Below, piece after piece: positions 24,676 through 33,109 of a stretch of 64,000 nt of DNA. Every line of letters starts with the position of its first letter. Within the stretch, counting starts at the first letter, position 1. The stretch comes from Zeimonas sediminis (GTDB lineage Bacteria > Pseudomonadota > Gammaproteobacteria > Burkholderiales > Burkholderiaceae_E). Below the pieces are notes generated by a model. It did not search any database and was not told where the DNA came from. It was given only the letters and a program-made list of their open reading frames with translations. The stretch lies in the NCBI RefSeq assembly GCF_023721795.1, contig NZ_JAMQYE010000001.1, positions 1,488,001 through 1,552,000 on the forward strand, read 5' to 3'. The translations under genes and the position numbers were made by a program.

Positions 24676-26151
24676 TCAGCCGTTCGCATGCAGCCAGCGC
24701 AGCAGCCTGTCCTGGAAAGCGCCCGAGGCCCTCGCCCGCGGCCCGTTGACGAAGACCGCCAGCGCATAGCGACGGCCCGAGGCCGCCTCGAGGTAGCCAG
24801 CGATCGAGCGCACGCCGTCGAGGCTGCCGGTCTTCATCCAGGCGCGGCCCGCGACCGGTTCGCCCGCCAGCCTGAAGCGAACCGTGCCGGTCTCGCCGAC
24901 CCGCGGCAGCGACTGCCGGAAGCGTTCGCCGAGCGGCTCCCGATCGGCATCGGCGAGCAGGCGAACCAGGTTCGCCGGGCTGATCCTCGCATCGCGCGAC
25001 AGCCCGGCGCCGTTGTCGAGCACCAGCTCCGGAAAGTCGAGCCCCCGGCCGCCCAGCCAGGCCCGCACCGCCTCGCGGCCGTCGCGAACCCCGGCCGGCC
25101 GCGCGCCCCTGGCCGCGGCCACCTGCAGCAGCAGTTGCCGGGCCATCACGTTGTTGCTGAAGTGGTTCACGTCGTCGACGATCTCGGCCAGCGTGCGCGG
25201 CGACACCCACTCGACCCATGGATCGCCGTTCGCGGCGCCGCGCTCGATGCGCGCATCGCCGTGCCACACGCCGCCGGCGGCGCGCCAGGCCGCCGCGAAG
25301 AAGGCCCGTGCGAACTCGACGTGGCCGAGCACCGACGCGAACAAGCCCTGCTCGCCGCATCCGGCCGAGTAAGGCCCCTCGACCCGGATCACCGGCGGCC
25401 TGTCGCGCCCGCCGGAAAACTCGCGAACGCGCAGGCCGGCCGCGCCGTTGCGGCAGGGACCGCGCTGCACCCGCACCCGGTTCTCGATCCGCACGTCGGC
25501 CAGCGGCGGGTCGAGCTCGATCGCGGCGCCCCCCGCATCCGGGCGGACCAGGAGCCGCGTCGCCTTGAAGTTCATCAGCGCGCCGGATGGCAGCACGTTG
25601 TAGGGCTGGCTCGCATCGCCGTCGAAGGGCGGCAGGGTCTCGTCGACCGGCTCGAAGATCGCGTCGTCGACGACCAGGTCGCCGCGGATCTCGTGCAGGC
25701 CCGCCGCGCGGATCCGGGCGATCCACTCGGTCAGGTCCTCGACGACCAGCTTCGGATCACCGCCGCCGCGCAGCACCAGGTCCCCTTCCAGCACGCCGTC
25801 GACGACCCGGCCGCGCAGGTGCAGCGTGGTGCGCCAGCGGAACTCGGGCCCCAGGATGGAGAGCGCCGCCCAGGTGGTCACCAGCTTCATCGTCGAGGCC
25901 GGATTGAACGGGCGGTCGGCATTCAGGCCCCAGGCGGGCGCGGGACTGCCGCCATCGAGCCGCCAGACGGCCACGCCCACGTCGACCGGATCGATCCCGG
26001 ACTCCTGCAACCAGTCGGCGACGGGCGGTCGCGGCCCCGCGGCGCGCGCAGGCAGGCCGGCGGCGGCGAGCGCCAGCAGGCACAGCACCAGGATGGCGCA
26101 CAATATCGGGTTCGGACGGCGCGCACGCCGTCTCGCGATCGCTGGGAGCAT
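24676..26151 (-). CDS. dacB: D-alanyl-D-alanine carboxypeptidase/endopeptidase, PBP4 (DacB) type
   Basis: A 491-residue periplasmic class C penicillin-binding protein that trims or opens peptide cross-links in peptidoglycan. The signal peptide is at residues 1-38 (ILCAILVLCLLALAAAGLPARA). The three serine-hydrolase motifs are present: Ser86 and Lys89 in NPASTMKL, SxN in NHFSNNVMAR, and KTG in AWMKTGSLDG. The large insert between the first two motifs is characteristic of PBP4. The start at 26149-26151 places the signal sequence correctly; further upstream in-frame codons overlap the divergent dehydrogenase. Confidence 0.93.
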   Translation of the reverse strand: MLPAIARRRARRPNPILCAILVLCLLALAAAGLPARAAGPRPPVADWLQESGIDPVDVGVAVWRLDGGSPAPAWGLNADRPFNPASTMKLVTTWAALSILGPEFRWRTTLHLRGRVVDGVLEGDLVLRGGGDPKLVVEDLTEWIARIRAAGLHEIRGDLVVDDAIFEPVDETLPPFDGDASQPYNVLPSGALMNFKATRLLVRPDAGGAAIELDPPLADVRIENRVRVQRGPCRNGAAGLRVREFSGGRDRPPVIRVEGPYSAGCGEQGLFASVLGHVEFARAFFAAAWRAAGGVWHGDARIERGAANGDPWVEWVSPRTLAEIVDDVNHFSNNVMARQLLLQVAAARGARPAGVRDGREAVRAWLGGRGLDFPELVLDNGAGLSRDARISPANLVRLLADADREPLGERFRQSLPRVGETGTVRFRLAGEPVAGRAWMKTGSLDGVRSIAGYLEAASGRRYALAVFVNGPRARASGAFQDRLLRWLHANG

Positions 26152-26203
26152 TTGCGGACGATTATCCCATCGGGCCCGTCGAAGAACAGAGGAGAAGAAC
26201 AGG

Positions 26204-26968
26204 ATGCGTTTGAAGGACAAGGTCGCGCTGGTCACCGGCGGCGCGAAGGGCATCGGCGAGGCGATCGCGAAGCGCTTCGCCACCGAGGGTGCGAAGGTCG
26301 TCATCGCCGACCGCGACACGGACGCCGGCCGCGCGCTCGCCGGGAATGACCCGGCCCTGCACTTCGTACAGGCCGACGTCGCGGCGCCGGGCAGCGGCGC
26401 CAGCCTGGTCGCGGCGGCGGTCGAGCGCTTCGGAAGGCTCGACATCCTGGTCAACAACGCGGGCATCACCCACGCGGCCAGCTTCCTCGACCTTCGCGAG
26501 GAGGACTTCGATCGCGTGATGTCGGTCAACCTGCGCGCCTATTTCACGGTGGGCCAGGCGGCCGCCCGGCAGATGGTGGCGCAGGGCAGCGGCGGCGCGA
26601 TCGTCAACATGTCCAGCGTGAACGCGGTGCTCGCGATCGCCGACCAGGTGCCCTACGTGGTGTCCAAGGGCGCGGTGAACCAGCTGACGCGGGTCATGGC
26701 GCTGTCGCTGGCGCCGCACGACATCCGGGTCAACGCGGTCGGCCCGGGCACGATCGCCACCGAGCTCGCCCGCCAGGCGGTGATGGGCTCGCCCGAGGCG
26801 CGCCAGCGGCTGCTGTCGCGCACGCCGATGCGCCGGCTCGGCGAGCCCGACGAGGTCGCGAAGGTCGCGCTGTTCCTCGCGAGCGACGACGCCTCCTACC
26901 TGACCGGCCAGATCGTGTACCCGGACGGCGGCCGGATGGCGCTGAACTACACGGTGCCGGTCGAGTGA
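26204..26968 (+). CDS. Short-chain dehydrogenase/reductase (SDR)
   Basis: A 254-residue classical SDR. The NAD(P)-binding TGGAKGIGEAIA lies at about residues 11-22. NNAGITHAASF, the catalytic Ser in VNMSSVNAV, the YxxxK pair in VPYVVSKGAVNQ and NAVGPGTIATEL follow. The end PDGGRMALNYTVPVE is usual for 3-oxoacyl-reductase or glucose-dehydrogenase-like members. An Asp after the second strand (VVIADRDTDAGR) suggests preference for NAD(H). The ATG at 26204 has an AGAGGAG ribosome site. Only 52 bp separate it from divergent dacB. The substrate is unknown. Confidence 0.9.
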   Translation: MRLKDKVALVTGGAKGIGEAIAKRFATEGAKVVIADRDTDAGRALAGNDPALHFVQADVAAPGSGASLVAAAVERFGRLDILVNNAGITHAASFLDLREEDFDRVMSVNLRAYFTVGQAAARQMVAQGSGGAIVNMSSVNAVLAIADQVPYVVSKGAVNQLTRVMALSLAPHDIRVNAVGPGTIATELARQAVMGSPEARQRLLSRTPMRRLGEPDEVAKVALFLASDDASYLTGQIVYPDGGRMALNYTVPVE

Positions 26969-27068
26969 ACCGGGCCGCGCCGGCCGGCCGCGGCACCGCC
27001 ACCGCGACGGCCGGCGCGCCGGCGCAGGGGAATTCCTGAGCGCGGCGGCGGATTTCCTGTCCGGCCTC

Positions 27069-27082
27069 TTGCGCTCGATCAA
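27069..27082 (+). promoter_or_regulatory. FNR/ANR-like box upstream of hemN
   Basis: TTGCG-CTCG-ATCAA matches the TTGAT-N4-ATCAA consensus with one perfect half-site. Its centre lies about 43 bp upstream of the hemN ATG. Oxygen-responsive control of hemN by FNR-family regulators is well established in Proteobacteria. Confidence 0.6.
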
Positions 27083-27118
27083 GACGTGGAATTCCCGAGG
27101 CCCGGCACACTCCCTGGA

Positions 27119-28525
27119 ATGCTGACAACCACTGAACCCGCTCCCCTCGAGATCGACGAGGAGCTGCTCGAGCGTTTCGGCGGCCGGGGGCCCCGCTACA
27201 CGTCCTATCCGACGGCCGACCGCTTCCACGATCGCTTCACCCACGAGGACTACGACCGCGCGCTGATGCGCCGGGCCGACCGGCGCGACGAGCCGCTGGG
27301 CCTGTACGTGCACGTGCCCTTCTGCCGCACGATCTGCTGGTACTGCGCCTGCAACAAGATCGGCACCAAGCACCAGGAGCAGTCCTCGCCCTACCTCGAG
27401 GCCCTGCTGAAGGAGCTCTGGCTGCTCAGGCACCGGATCGGCACCGGCCACCGGGTCAGCCACCTGCACTTCGGCGGCGGCACGCCGACCTTCATGCCCG
27501 ACGCCGAGCTCGGCAGGCTGATCGCCGCGTTCCGGGAGACCTTCGACTTCGCCCCCGACGACGACGGCGAGTACTCGATCGAGATCGATCCCCGCACGGT
27601 CGATGCCGCGCGGCTGCGCGTGCTGCGCGGGCTCGGCATGAACCGGGTGAGCCTCGGCGTGCAGGACTTCGACCCCGAGGTCCAGAAGGCGGTCAATCGG
27701 ATCCAGCCGCGCGAGCTGACCGTGGCGCTGATCGAGGCCGCGCGCGATTCCGGCTTCCGCTCGGTCAACGTCGACCTGATCTACGGCCTGCCCAGGCAGA
27801 CGCCGGATCGCTTTCGCCGCACGGTCGAGCAGACGATCGCCGCCGGCCCCGACCGCATCGCGCTGTACCACTACGCGCACCTGCCCACCCTGTTCAAGCC
27901 GCAGCGCCGGATCGCCGAGGCCGACCTTCCCTCGTCGGCCGACAAGGGGCGGATGTTCGAGGAGGCGGTCAGGCTGTTCGAGGCGGCCGGCTACCGGTAC
28001 CTGGGCCTGGACCACTTCGCCAAGGCCGACGACGAGCTGGCGATCGCGCAGCGCGAGGGACGCCTGCACCGAAACTTCCAGGGCTACACCTCGCACGACC
28101 CGGGCGACCTGATCGCGCTGGGCGTTTCGGCGATCGCGTCGGTCGGCGACGTCTACGCGCAGAACGACAAGCTGCTGCAGGGCTACTACGAGGCGCTGGC
28201 CGCCGACCGGCTGCCGGTGGTCCGGGGCATCCGGCTCAATCGCGAGGACTTCATCCGGCGCGACGCGATCCAGTCGCTGATGTGCCGATTCGAGCTCGAC
28301 TGGGGCTGGCTCGCCCGGCGCCGCGGCGTCGACGGCCCCCGCCACTTCGCGCGCGAACTCGCGTCGCTGGCGCCCCTGGTCGACGCCGGCGCGGTGCGGA
28401 TCGACGCGACCGGCGTCGCCGTGCTGCCGCGCGGCCGCCTGCTGGTGCGCGCGGTGGCGATGGCCTTCGACGAATACCTGGGAAGCGGCTCGCGACCCGC
28501 CGGGGGCTATTCCCGGATCGCGTAG
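27119..28525 (+). CDS. hemN: Oxygen-independent coproporphyrinogen III oxidase
   Basis: A radical-SAM enzyme of 468 residues that decarboxylates two propionates of coproporphyrinogen III, giving protoporphyrinogen IX in heme synthesis without oxygen. The N-terminal RYTSYPTADRFHD motif and the cluster-binding CRTICWYCAC are diagnostic of true HemN rather than HemW. LHFGGGTPTFM, the SIEIDPRTVD strand, VSLGVQDFDPEVQKAVNRIQ and YRYLGLDHFAKADDEL complete the pattern. I chose the ATG at 27119. A GTG at 27086 is in frame but touches the FNR-like box, which makes it unlikely. Confidence 0.95.
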   Translation: MLTTTEPAPLEIDEELLERFGGRGPRYTSYPTADRFHDRFTHEDYDRALMRRADRRDEPLGLYVHVPFCRTICWYCACNKIGTKHQEQSSPYLEALLKELWLLRHRIGTGHRVSHLHFGGGTPTFMPDAELGRLIAAFRETFDFAPDDDGEYSIEIDPRTVDAARLRVLRGLGMNRVSLGVQDFDPEVQKAVNRIQPRELTVALIEAARDSGFRSVNVDLIYGLPRQTPDRFRRTVEQTIAAGPDRIALYHYAHLPTLFKPQRRIAEADLPSSADKGRMFEEAVRLFEAAGYRYLGLDHFAKADDELAIAQREGRLHRNFQGYTSHDPGDLIALGVSAIASVGDVYAQNDKLLQGYYEALAADRLPVVRGIRLNREDFIRRDAIQSLMCRFELDWGWLARRRGVDGPRHFARELASLAPLVDAGAVRIDATGVAVLPRGRLLVRAVAMAFDEYLGSGSRPAGGYSRIA

Positions 28526-28529
28526 GGCC

Positions 28530-28548
28530 TGCCCGGCGCATCCGGGCA
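28530..28548 (+). terminator. Stem-loop just after hemN
   Basis: TGCCCGG and CCGGGCA form a perfect 7-bp stem around a 5-nt loop, starting 4 bp after the hemN stop codon. No T-run follows, so termination is only a possibility. Confidence 0.38.
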
Positions 28549-28630
28549 ACCGGGCCCGGTATGATCCGGGCCGACCCGAACTTCCGGCAGGCCCCGTCCT
28601 TTCGGCGGCCGCCCGCAATTCGCCGCGAAC

Positions 28631-30319
28631 ATGCCCGCCCTGACGCTTCACCACCGCTTCTGGCCTCCGGGCCGGCCGCTCTCGCTCCAGTACCCGCAGC
28701 AGTCGCTGTACGACAACCTGCGGGCGTCGGCGCAGCGCGCGCCGGGTCATCCGATGCTGGTCTTCTACGGTCGCACGATCGGCTACGGCGAGGCTCTCGA
28801 GCAGGTCGACCGGCTGGCGGGCTTCCTGCAGCGCGAATGCGGGGTGAAACGCGGCGACCGGGTGCTCCTGTACCTGCAGAACAGCCCGCAGTGGGTGCTC
28901 GCCTATTACGCGATCCTTCGCGCGGACGCGATGGTGGTGCCGGTCAACCCTATGCTGCTCGACGACGAGGTCGCGCACATCGCGTCGAACAGCGGCGCGC
29001 GGGTCGCCTTCGCCGCAGAGGACATCGCAGGCCACCTCGGCCAGGCCGGCCTCGAGCACCTGGTACTGGTTCGCTACGCCGACTGCGTCGGCGATCCGCC
29101 TGCGCCGCGCACGCCTGCGTCGGTGCTCGCCGAGCCCGTCGACCCGCAGGCGCTGTCGGCCCGGCTGCCGCGCACCCGGATCGCACGATGGCGAGATGCG
29201 CTGGACGCCGGCCTCGAGCCGGGCCCGCACCTGGCAGGACCGGACGACCTGGCGGTGCTGCCCTACTCGTCGGGCACCACCGGCAAGCCCAAGGGCTGCA
29301 TCCACACCCACCGCACCGTGATGGCGACCACCGTCATGCACGCGCACTGGTCGGACTGGGGCGAGGCTCCGGTGGTGCTCGCCACGCTGCCGCTGTTCCA
29401 CGTCACCGGCATGCAGGGGAACATGAACGCGCCGATCCTGCTCGGCGCGACGATGGTGCTGCTGCAGCGCTGGGACCGCGAGGCCGCGGCCGGGCTGATC
29501 GAGTCGATGAAGGTCACCTCGTGGTCCTGCATCACCACGATGGCGATCGACCTTCTGTCGATGCCGGGCATCGAGCAGCGGGACCTGTCGAGCCTGCGCC
29601 GCATCGGCGGCGGCGGCGCGGCCATGCCCGAGGCGGTCGGCGCGCGGCTGCGGGCGCTGACCGGCCTGGAATACGTCGAGGGCTACGGGCTCACCGAAAC
29701 GATCGCGCCCACCCACATCAACCCGCCGCAGCGCCCGAAGCGCCAATGCGGCGGAGTGCCGCTGTTCGACGTGGACGCTCGCATCATCGACCCGGACACG
29801 CTGGCCGAGCGCGGGCCCAGCGAGTCGGGCGAGATCGTGGTCAGCGCGCCGCAGGTCTTCCTCGGCTACTGGCACGATCCCGACGCGACCCGCGCCGCCT
29901 TCGTCGAGATCGAAGGCAAGCGATTCTTCCGGACCGGCGACATCGGCCACTACGACGACGAGGGTTATTTCTTCGTCACCGACCGCCTGAAGCGGATGAT
30001 CAACGCCTCCGGCTTCAAGGTCTGGCCCGCGGAGATCGAATCGATGATGTATGCGCACCCCGACATCCGGGAAGCCTGCGTGATCGCGGCGCGCGACGCG
30101 CGCCGGGGCGAGACGGTCAAGGCGGTCGTCGTGCTCGAGCCGGGCCGCGACCCCGCCCCGACTCCCGACGAGATCGTGGCCTGGTGCCGCGAGCGGATGG
30201 CCGCGTACAAGGTGCCTCGCATCGTCGAGTTCGCCGACGCCCTGCCCCGTTCTGCCACCGGCAAGATCATGTGGCGCGAATTGCAGGAGCGGGAACTGCG
30301 CGACCGCCCACGGCCCTGA
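28631..30319 (+). CDS. Acyl-CoA synthetase (AMP-forming), fatty-acid CoA ligase type
   Basis: A 562-residue ANL-family adenylating enzyme that activates a carboxylic acid to an acyl-AMP and then an acyl-CoA. ATP-binding motif YSSGTTGKPKGCIHTH, GYGLTET, the ribose-binding Asp in FRTGDIGHYDDEGYF, the hinge RLKRMINASGFKVWPAEIE, and the catalytic Lys in RSATGKIMWREL are all present. Overall it resembles medium- or long-chain fatty acid or aryl-CoA ligases. The carboxymuconolactone decarboxylase-like gene follows after 37 bp and the two may be an operon. The substrate is not determinable. Confidence 0.92.
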   Translation: MPALTLHHRFWPPGRPLSLQYPQQSLYDNLRASAQRAPGHPMLVFYGRTIGYGEALEQVDRLAGFLQRECGVKRGDRVLLYLQNSPQWVLAYYAILRADAMVVPVNPMLLDDEVAHIASNSGARVAFAAEDIAGHLGQAGLEHLVLVRYADCVGDPPAPRTPASVLAEPVDPQALSARLPRTRIARWRDALDAGLEPGPHLAGPDDLAVLPYSSGTTGKPKGCIHTHRTVMATTVMHAHWSDWGEAPVVLATLPLFHVTGMQGNMNAPILLGATMVLLQRWDREAAAGLIESMKVTSWSCITTMAIDLLSMPGIEQRDLSSLRRIGGGGAAMPEAVGARLRALTGLEYVEGYGLTETIAPTHINPPQRPKRQCGGVPLFDVDARIIDPDTLAERGPSESGEIVVSAPQVFLGYWHDPDATRAAFVEIEGKRFFRTGDIGHYDDEGYFFVTDRLKRMINASGFKVWPAEIESMMYAHPDIREACVIAARDARRGETVKAVVVLEPGRDPAPTPDEIVAWCRERMAAYKVPRIVEFADALPRSATGKIMWRELQERELRDRPRP

Positions 30320-30356
30320 AACCGAATCCCAAAACGACGAAAGAGGAAACGCGAGG

Positions 30357-30887
30357 ATGCCGAGAATCCCCTACGTGAGCGCCGACCTGCGCGAGCCGCG
30401 CGAGATCGTCGACGCGGTGCGCGCCCGCCGCGGCGGCACGCTGCTGAACCTGGACCGCATGCTGCTGCACAGCCCGGAACTCGCGCGCGGCTGGAACGCC
30501 CACCTGGGCGCGGTCCGCACCCGGCTGTCGCTGTCGCCGAAGCTGCGCGAGCTCGCGATGTGCATCGTGGCGGTGATCAACGGGGCCGAGTACGAGTTCA
30601 TCCACCACGCGCCGGTGTTCGTCGAAGCGGGCGGCACCCAGGCCCAGGTCGAGGCGATGCGCGACCCCGATCGCGCCGCCGCCGATGCCGCGCTGTTCGA
30701 CGAAACCGAGCGCGCGGCGCTCGCCGTCGCGATCGCGATGACGCGTTCGGTGCGCGTCGACGATGCCGCGTTCGACGCGCTGAAGGCGCGGCTCTCCGAG
30801 CAGCAACTGGTGGAGTACGTGGCCACGGTCGCGACCTACAACATGGTGTCGCGCTTCCTGGTCGCGATGGGCGTCGAGCCGGAATGA
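30357..30887 (+). CDS. Carboxymuconolactone decarboxylase-family (AhpD-like) protein
   Basis: A 176-residue all-helical protein of the CMD/AhpD superfamily. The core LSPKLRELAMCIVAVINGAEYEFIHHAPVF lies at about residues 60-90. It has a single Cys where AhpD-type members carry CxxC, so peroxidase-partner activity is unlikely. The Tyr-Glu-x-x-His pattern is shared with the 4-carboxymuconolactone-type and uncharacterised branches. It overlaps the next small gene by 4 bp (ATGA). Confidence 0.8.
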   Translation: MPRIPYVSADLREPREIVDAVRARRGGTLLNLDRMLLHSPELARGWNAHLGAVRTRLSLSPKLRELAMCIVAVINGAEYEFIHHAPVFVEAGGTQAQVEAMRDPDRAAADAALFDETERAALAVAIAMTRSVRVDDAAFDALKARLSEQQLVEYVATVATYNMVSRFLVAMGVEPE

Positions 30888-31237
30888 GCCGGAAGGCCGA
30901 GCCGCTGACGGTCCGGCTGCCCGAGGCGCTGGGCGAGTTCCTGCGCCGGGAAGCCGAGCGCCGCGCGATCGAGCCCGCGGAGCTGGTTCGACTGCTGCTG
31001 ATGCGCGGGCTGCACGCGCAGCGGGTCGACGACGTGATACGCGAGCTCTGTCCCGATTGCGGCACCAACGCGCCGAGCAGCGAGGCCATGATCGCCGCCC
31101 GCGTCGAGGCGGGCGCGGTCCTCGGCGCGTTCTCCGGACCGGCGAACATGCCGCCCGCCGCGCCGGGCGGAGAATTCCGCGGCGCGGCCCGCAAGGCGAT
31201 CGCCCGGGCCCGGACCCGCGACCGGCGCGGCGCCTGA
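30884..31237 (+). CDS. Small protein, possibly ribbon-helix-helix DNA-binding
   Basis: A 117-residue protein I do not recognise as a named family. The N-terminal 45 residues (LTVRLPEALGEFLRREAER, then AELVRLLLMRGL) fit a ribbon-helix-helix pattern: a short strand, then two helices. A CPDC pair follows (RELCPDCGTNAP), and the tail is Ala/Arg-rich and probably disordered. The start overlaps the stop of the preceding CMD gene (ATGA), showing translational coupling. It may regulate the acyl-CoA ligase operon. Confidence that it is a gene is fair; confidence in its role is low. Confidence 0.55.
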   Translation: MSRKAEPLTVRLPEALGEFLRREAERRAIEPAELVRLLLMRGLHAQRVDDVIRELCPDCGTNAPSSEAMIAARVEAGAVLGAFSGPANMPPAAPGGEFRGAARKAIARARTRDRRGA

Positions 31238-31497
31238 CGGGGCGGCGCCACGGACCGCTTTTGCTGGCGGCGAATCTCGCCGCAACTTTCGCTGGACAAG
31301 GATCCCGGGGTCGTGTAATTTCCGCCCGGCATACGGTTCAAGCAGATCCCACTTTCTTGTGTCAAGCCCGCTGCCCTGCAGCGCGTCGCGGCCGGTTCCC
31401 GGCCTGGAATACCTGGTTGTGCTCTCTTGATTTGTTTGCCGCCCCGGGCGCGTTTCGTCCAGGGCGTCCCTAGTCACGCGTATCAATGGAGCGCAAC
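31238..31497 (+). promoter_or_regulatory. Long leader region of the cold-shock gene
   Basis: This 260-bp spacer is noticeably less GC-rich than its surroundings and has T-rich patches near 31350-31440. A TGTAAT box lies at about 31314-31319, giving a possible leader of about 170 nt. Long structured leaders acting as thermosensors are typical of cspA-type genes. No small ORF was accepted here. Confidence 0.45.
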
Positions 31498-31707
31498 ATG
31501 AGCAGAGCAACCGGCACGGTCAAGTGGTTCAACGAATCGAAGGGCTTCGGCTTCATCGCCCCCGACGATGGCAGCGCGGATCTCTTCGCGCACTTCTCGG
31601 AAATCCAGGGCAGCGGTTTCAAGACCCTGCAGGAGCAGCAGCGCGTCGAGTTCACCGTGAAGCAGGGCCCGAAAGGCCTGCAGGCTTCCGCGATCAAGCC
31701 GCTGTAA
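31498..31707 (+). CDS. Cold-shock domain protein (CspA family)
   Basis: A 69-residue single OB-fold protein that binds single-stranded RNA or DNA. Both nucleic-acid motifs are present: [10 protein letters not shown] (RNP1) and DLFAHFSEI (RNP2). The N-terminus [17 protein letters not shown] is the family signature. The ATG at 31498 has GGAG six bases ahead of it. An in-frame ATG at 31486 would add four residues and use a worse site. The gene is monocistronic, with a clear terminator at 31771. Confidence 0.95.
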   Translation: MSRATGTVKWFNESKGFGFIAPDDGSADLFAHFSEIQGSGFKTLQEQQRVEFTVKQGPKGLQASAIKPL

Positions 31708-31770
31708 GCCGGCTCCGGAACGGCGCCCGGCCCCCACGGGGCCAGGGCGCTCGAATCCGGACCTGAAAGA

Positions 31771-31798
31771 CGCGCCGCGAGAGCGGCGCGTTTTTTTT
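31771..31798 (+). terminator. Rho-independent terminator of the cold-shock gene
   Basis: CGCGCCGC, a GAGA loop, GCGGCGCG and a run of eight T. It is a textbook terminator with a perfect 8-bp stem, 63 bp after the stop codon. Confidence 0.93.
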
Positions 31799-31870
31799 GC
31801 GCGTCCCGCCCGGCCCCGGTCGACCCTCGACCGGATTCGCTTGCCCGGCGGGCCGTTCCGCCCCGGTTGC

Positions 31871-32833
31871 TCAGCCGGCTCGCACGTCGAGCGGCCCGGG
31901 CCGCGCATCGGGCTCGCGCAACATCGCCGCGAGCGCTGCCACGATCGCCATCGTCAACAGCACCCGCCCGACCAGCACGACCCAGACGTCGGCCCCGAGC
32001 GCCAGGAACAGCAAGGTGTCCTCGATCAGCGAGTGCGACAGAGACAGCCAGGCGAGCGCCAGGAAGCGGGTGCGCGCCGCGAAGCGCTGCCGCTCGGCCT
32101 CCTCGATGATCAGCGCGCCGCCGTAGGTCAGGCCGAGCAGCACGCCGACCGTCGTCACCGGCGCGGCGGCGGGCGCCAGCCCCGAGACTCTCAGCACCGG
32201 GCTCATGGCCGCGGTGATCCGCCGCGTGACGCCGGTGCGCTCGAGCACGTCGAGCAGCACGAGCAACGACACGATGATCCCGAAGGTCGCGGCCAGCGAC
32301 ATGGCCGTTCCCCACAGCCACGGGCCCCAGCCCTCGCCCGCGCCGCCGCCGGCCGCTGCCGACGCCTGGAGCCACCCGAGCGAGACCGGTTCGGCCAGCA
32401 GCCCGGTGAACCGGCAGAACGCCGTGACGGCCGCGCCGTAACCGAGCGCCGCGCCGATGCGAAGCGCGGCGGTGATCCAGAAGCTCGCCCCGGCGCGCCT
32501 GACGATCGCCTGCTCGACCGGGATGCCGTGCGCGAACAGGATCATCGCCGCGAGCGCGCTGAACTGCGCGACGCTCATTTCCAGCGTCGGGGCGAAGCCG
32601 ATCAGGGCGCCTATCGCCGCATAGACGCCGACGAAGACCCCGGTCACCCAGATCATCCCCGCCTCGGCCGGCAGGCCCAGCCAGCCCATCGCCGGCGCGA
32701 TCGCGCGGGCGATCGCGTCGATCCACCCGAGCTCCTGACCGATCTTCACCGCGATCATGACCGGGAGCATGACCTTGACGAGCGCGAGGAACAGCCGGCG
32801 GCTGCGACTCAGGAGCCTGGCCAGGTAGGGCAT
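31871..32833 (-). CDS. Nucleoside-recognition (Gate) domain membrane protein
   Basis: A 320-residue inner-membrane protein with about eight hydrophobic segments and two Gate-like halves. The first is around KVMLPVMIAVKIGQELGWID and the second around VGVLLGLTYGGALIIEEAER. The latter motif (GLTYGGxLI) and the SHSLIEDTLLF segment resemble SpmA/SpmB and other nucleoside-recognition-domain proteins, whose substrates are largely unknown. The start at 32831-32833 is chosen because upstream codons run into the groESL promoter. It is divergent from groES. Confidence 0.82.
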   Translation of the reverse strand: MPYLARLLSRSRRLFLALVKVMLPVMIAVKIGQELGWIDAIARAIAPAMGWLGLPAEAGMIWVTGVFVGVYAAIGALIGFAPTLEMSVAQFSALAAMILFAHGIPVEQAIVRRAGASFWITAALRIGAALGYGAAVTAFCRFTGLLAEPVSLGWLQASAAAGGGAGEGWGPWLWGTAMSLAATFGIIVSLLVLLDVLERTGVTRRITAAMSPVLRVSGLAPAAAPVTTVGVLLGLTYGGALIIEEAERQRFAARTRFLALAWLSLSHSLIEDTLLFLALGADVWVVLVGRVLLTMAIVAALAAMLREPDARPGPLDVRAG

Positions 32834-32949
32834 CGTGGGCGGGGGAAAGGGGGAGGGGCGTAAGGGAGTAGGGGCGGAAGGATAACCCGGCGCGGAGCGG
32901 CGGCGGGGCAGCGCCACCCGGACGCCAGACGCATCGGCGGGGCGCCCGC

Positions 32950-32977
32950 TTGAAAATTTTCGGGGAGCCCCTACAAT
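32950..32977 (+). promoter_or_regulatory. groESL promoter
   Basis: TTGAAA (32950-32955), a 16-bp spacer and TACAAT (32972-32977) form a sigma-70-like promoter that runs directly into the CIRCE element, as expected for HrcA-repressed groE operons. Confidence 0.8.
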
Positions 32978-33003
32978 TAGCACTCGCCAGCGGTGAGTGC
33001 TAA
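32977..33003. promoter_or_regulatory. CIRCE operator (HrcA binding site)
   Basis: TTAGCACTC, nine bases, GAGTGCTAA: a perfect match to the CIRCE consensus. It overlaps the predicted transcript start of groES. It implies heat-shock control by the HrcA repressor; hrcA itself is not in this window. Confidence 0.97.
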
Positions 33004-33109
33004 CAACAACGCATGTCCGCACGTCGCCGCGGGGAACATCCGAAGCCGGCCCCGCCCGGCTTTCAGGTCACATCCGTTCGCTTTTCATTCCAATTCGGAG
33101 CCAAATCGC

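Noticed and set aside
26162..30058. Open frame of almost 1300 codons on the minus strand across the dehydrogenase, hemN and ligase genes
   Set aside because: It spans several clear plus-strand genes, begins and ends at arbitrary points, and shows no domain. It is an antisense artefact of base composition.
32993..33109. Extended groES start upstream of 33110
   Set aside because: It would lie inside the CIRCE operator, and the family begins at MKLRPLHDR.
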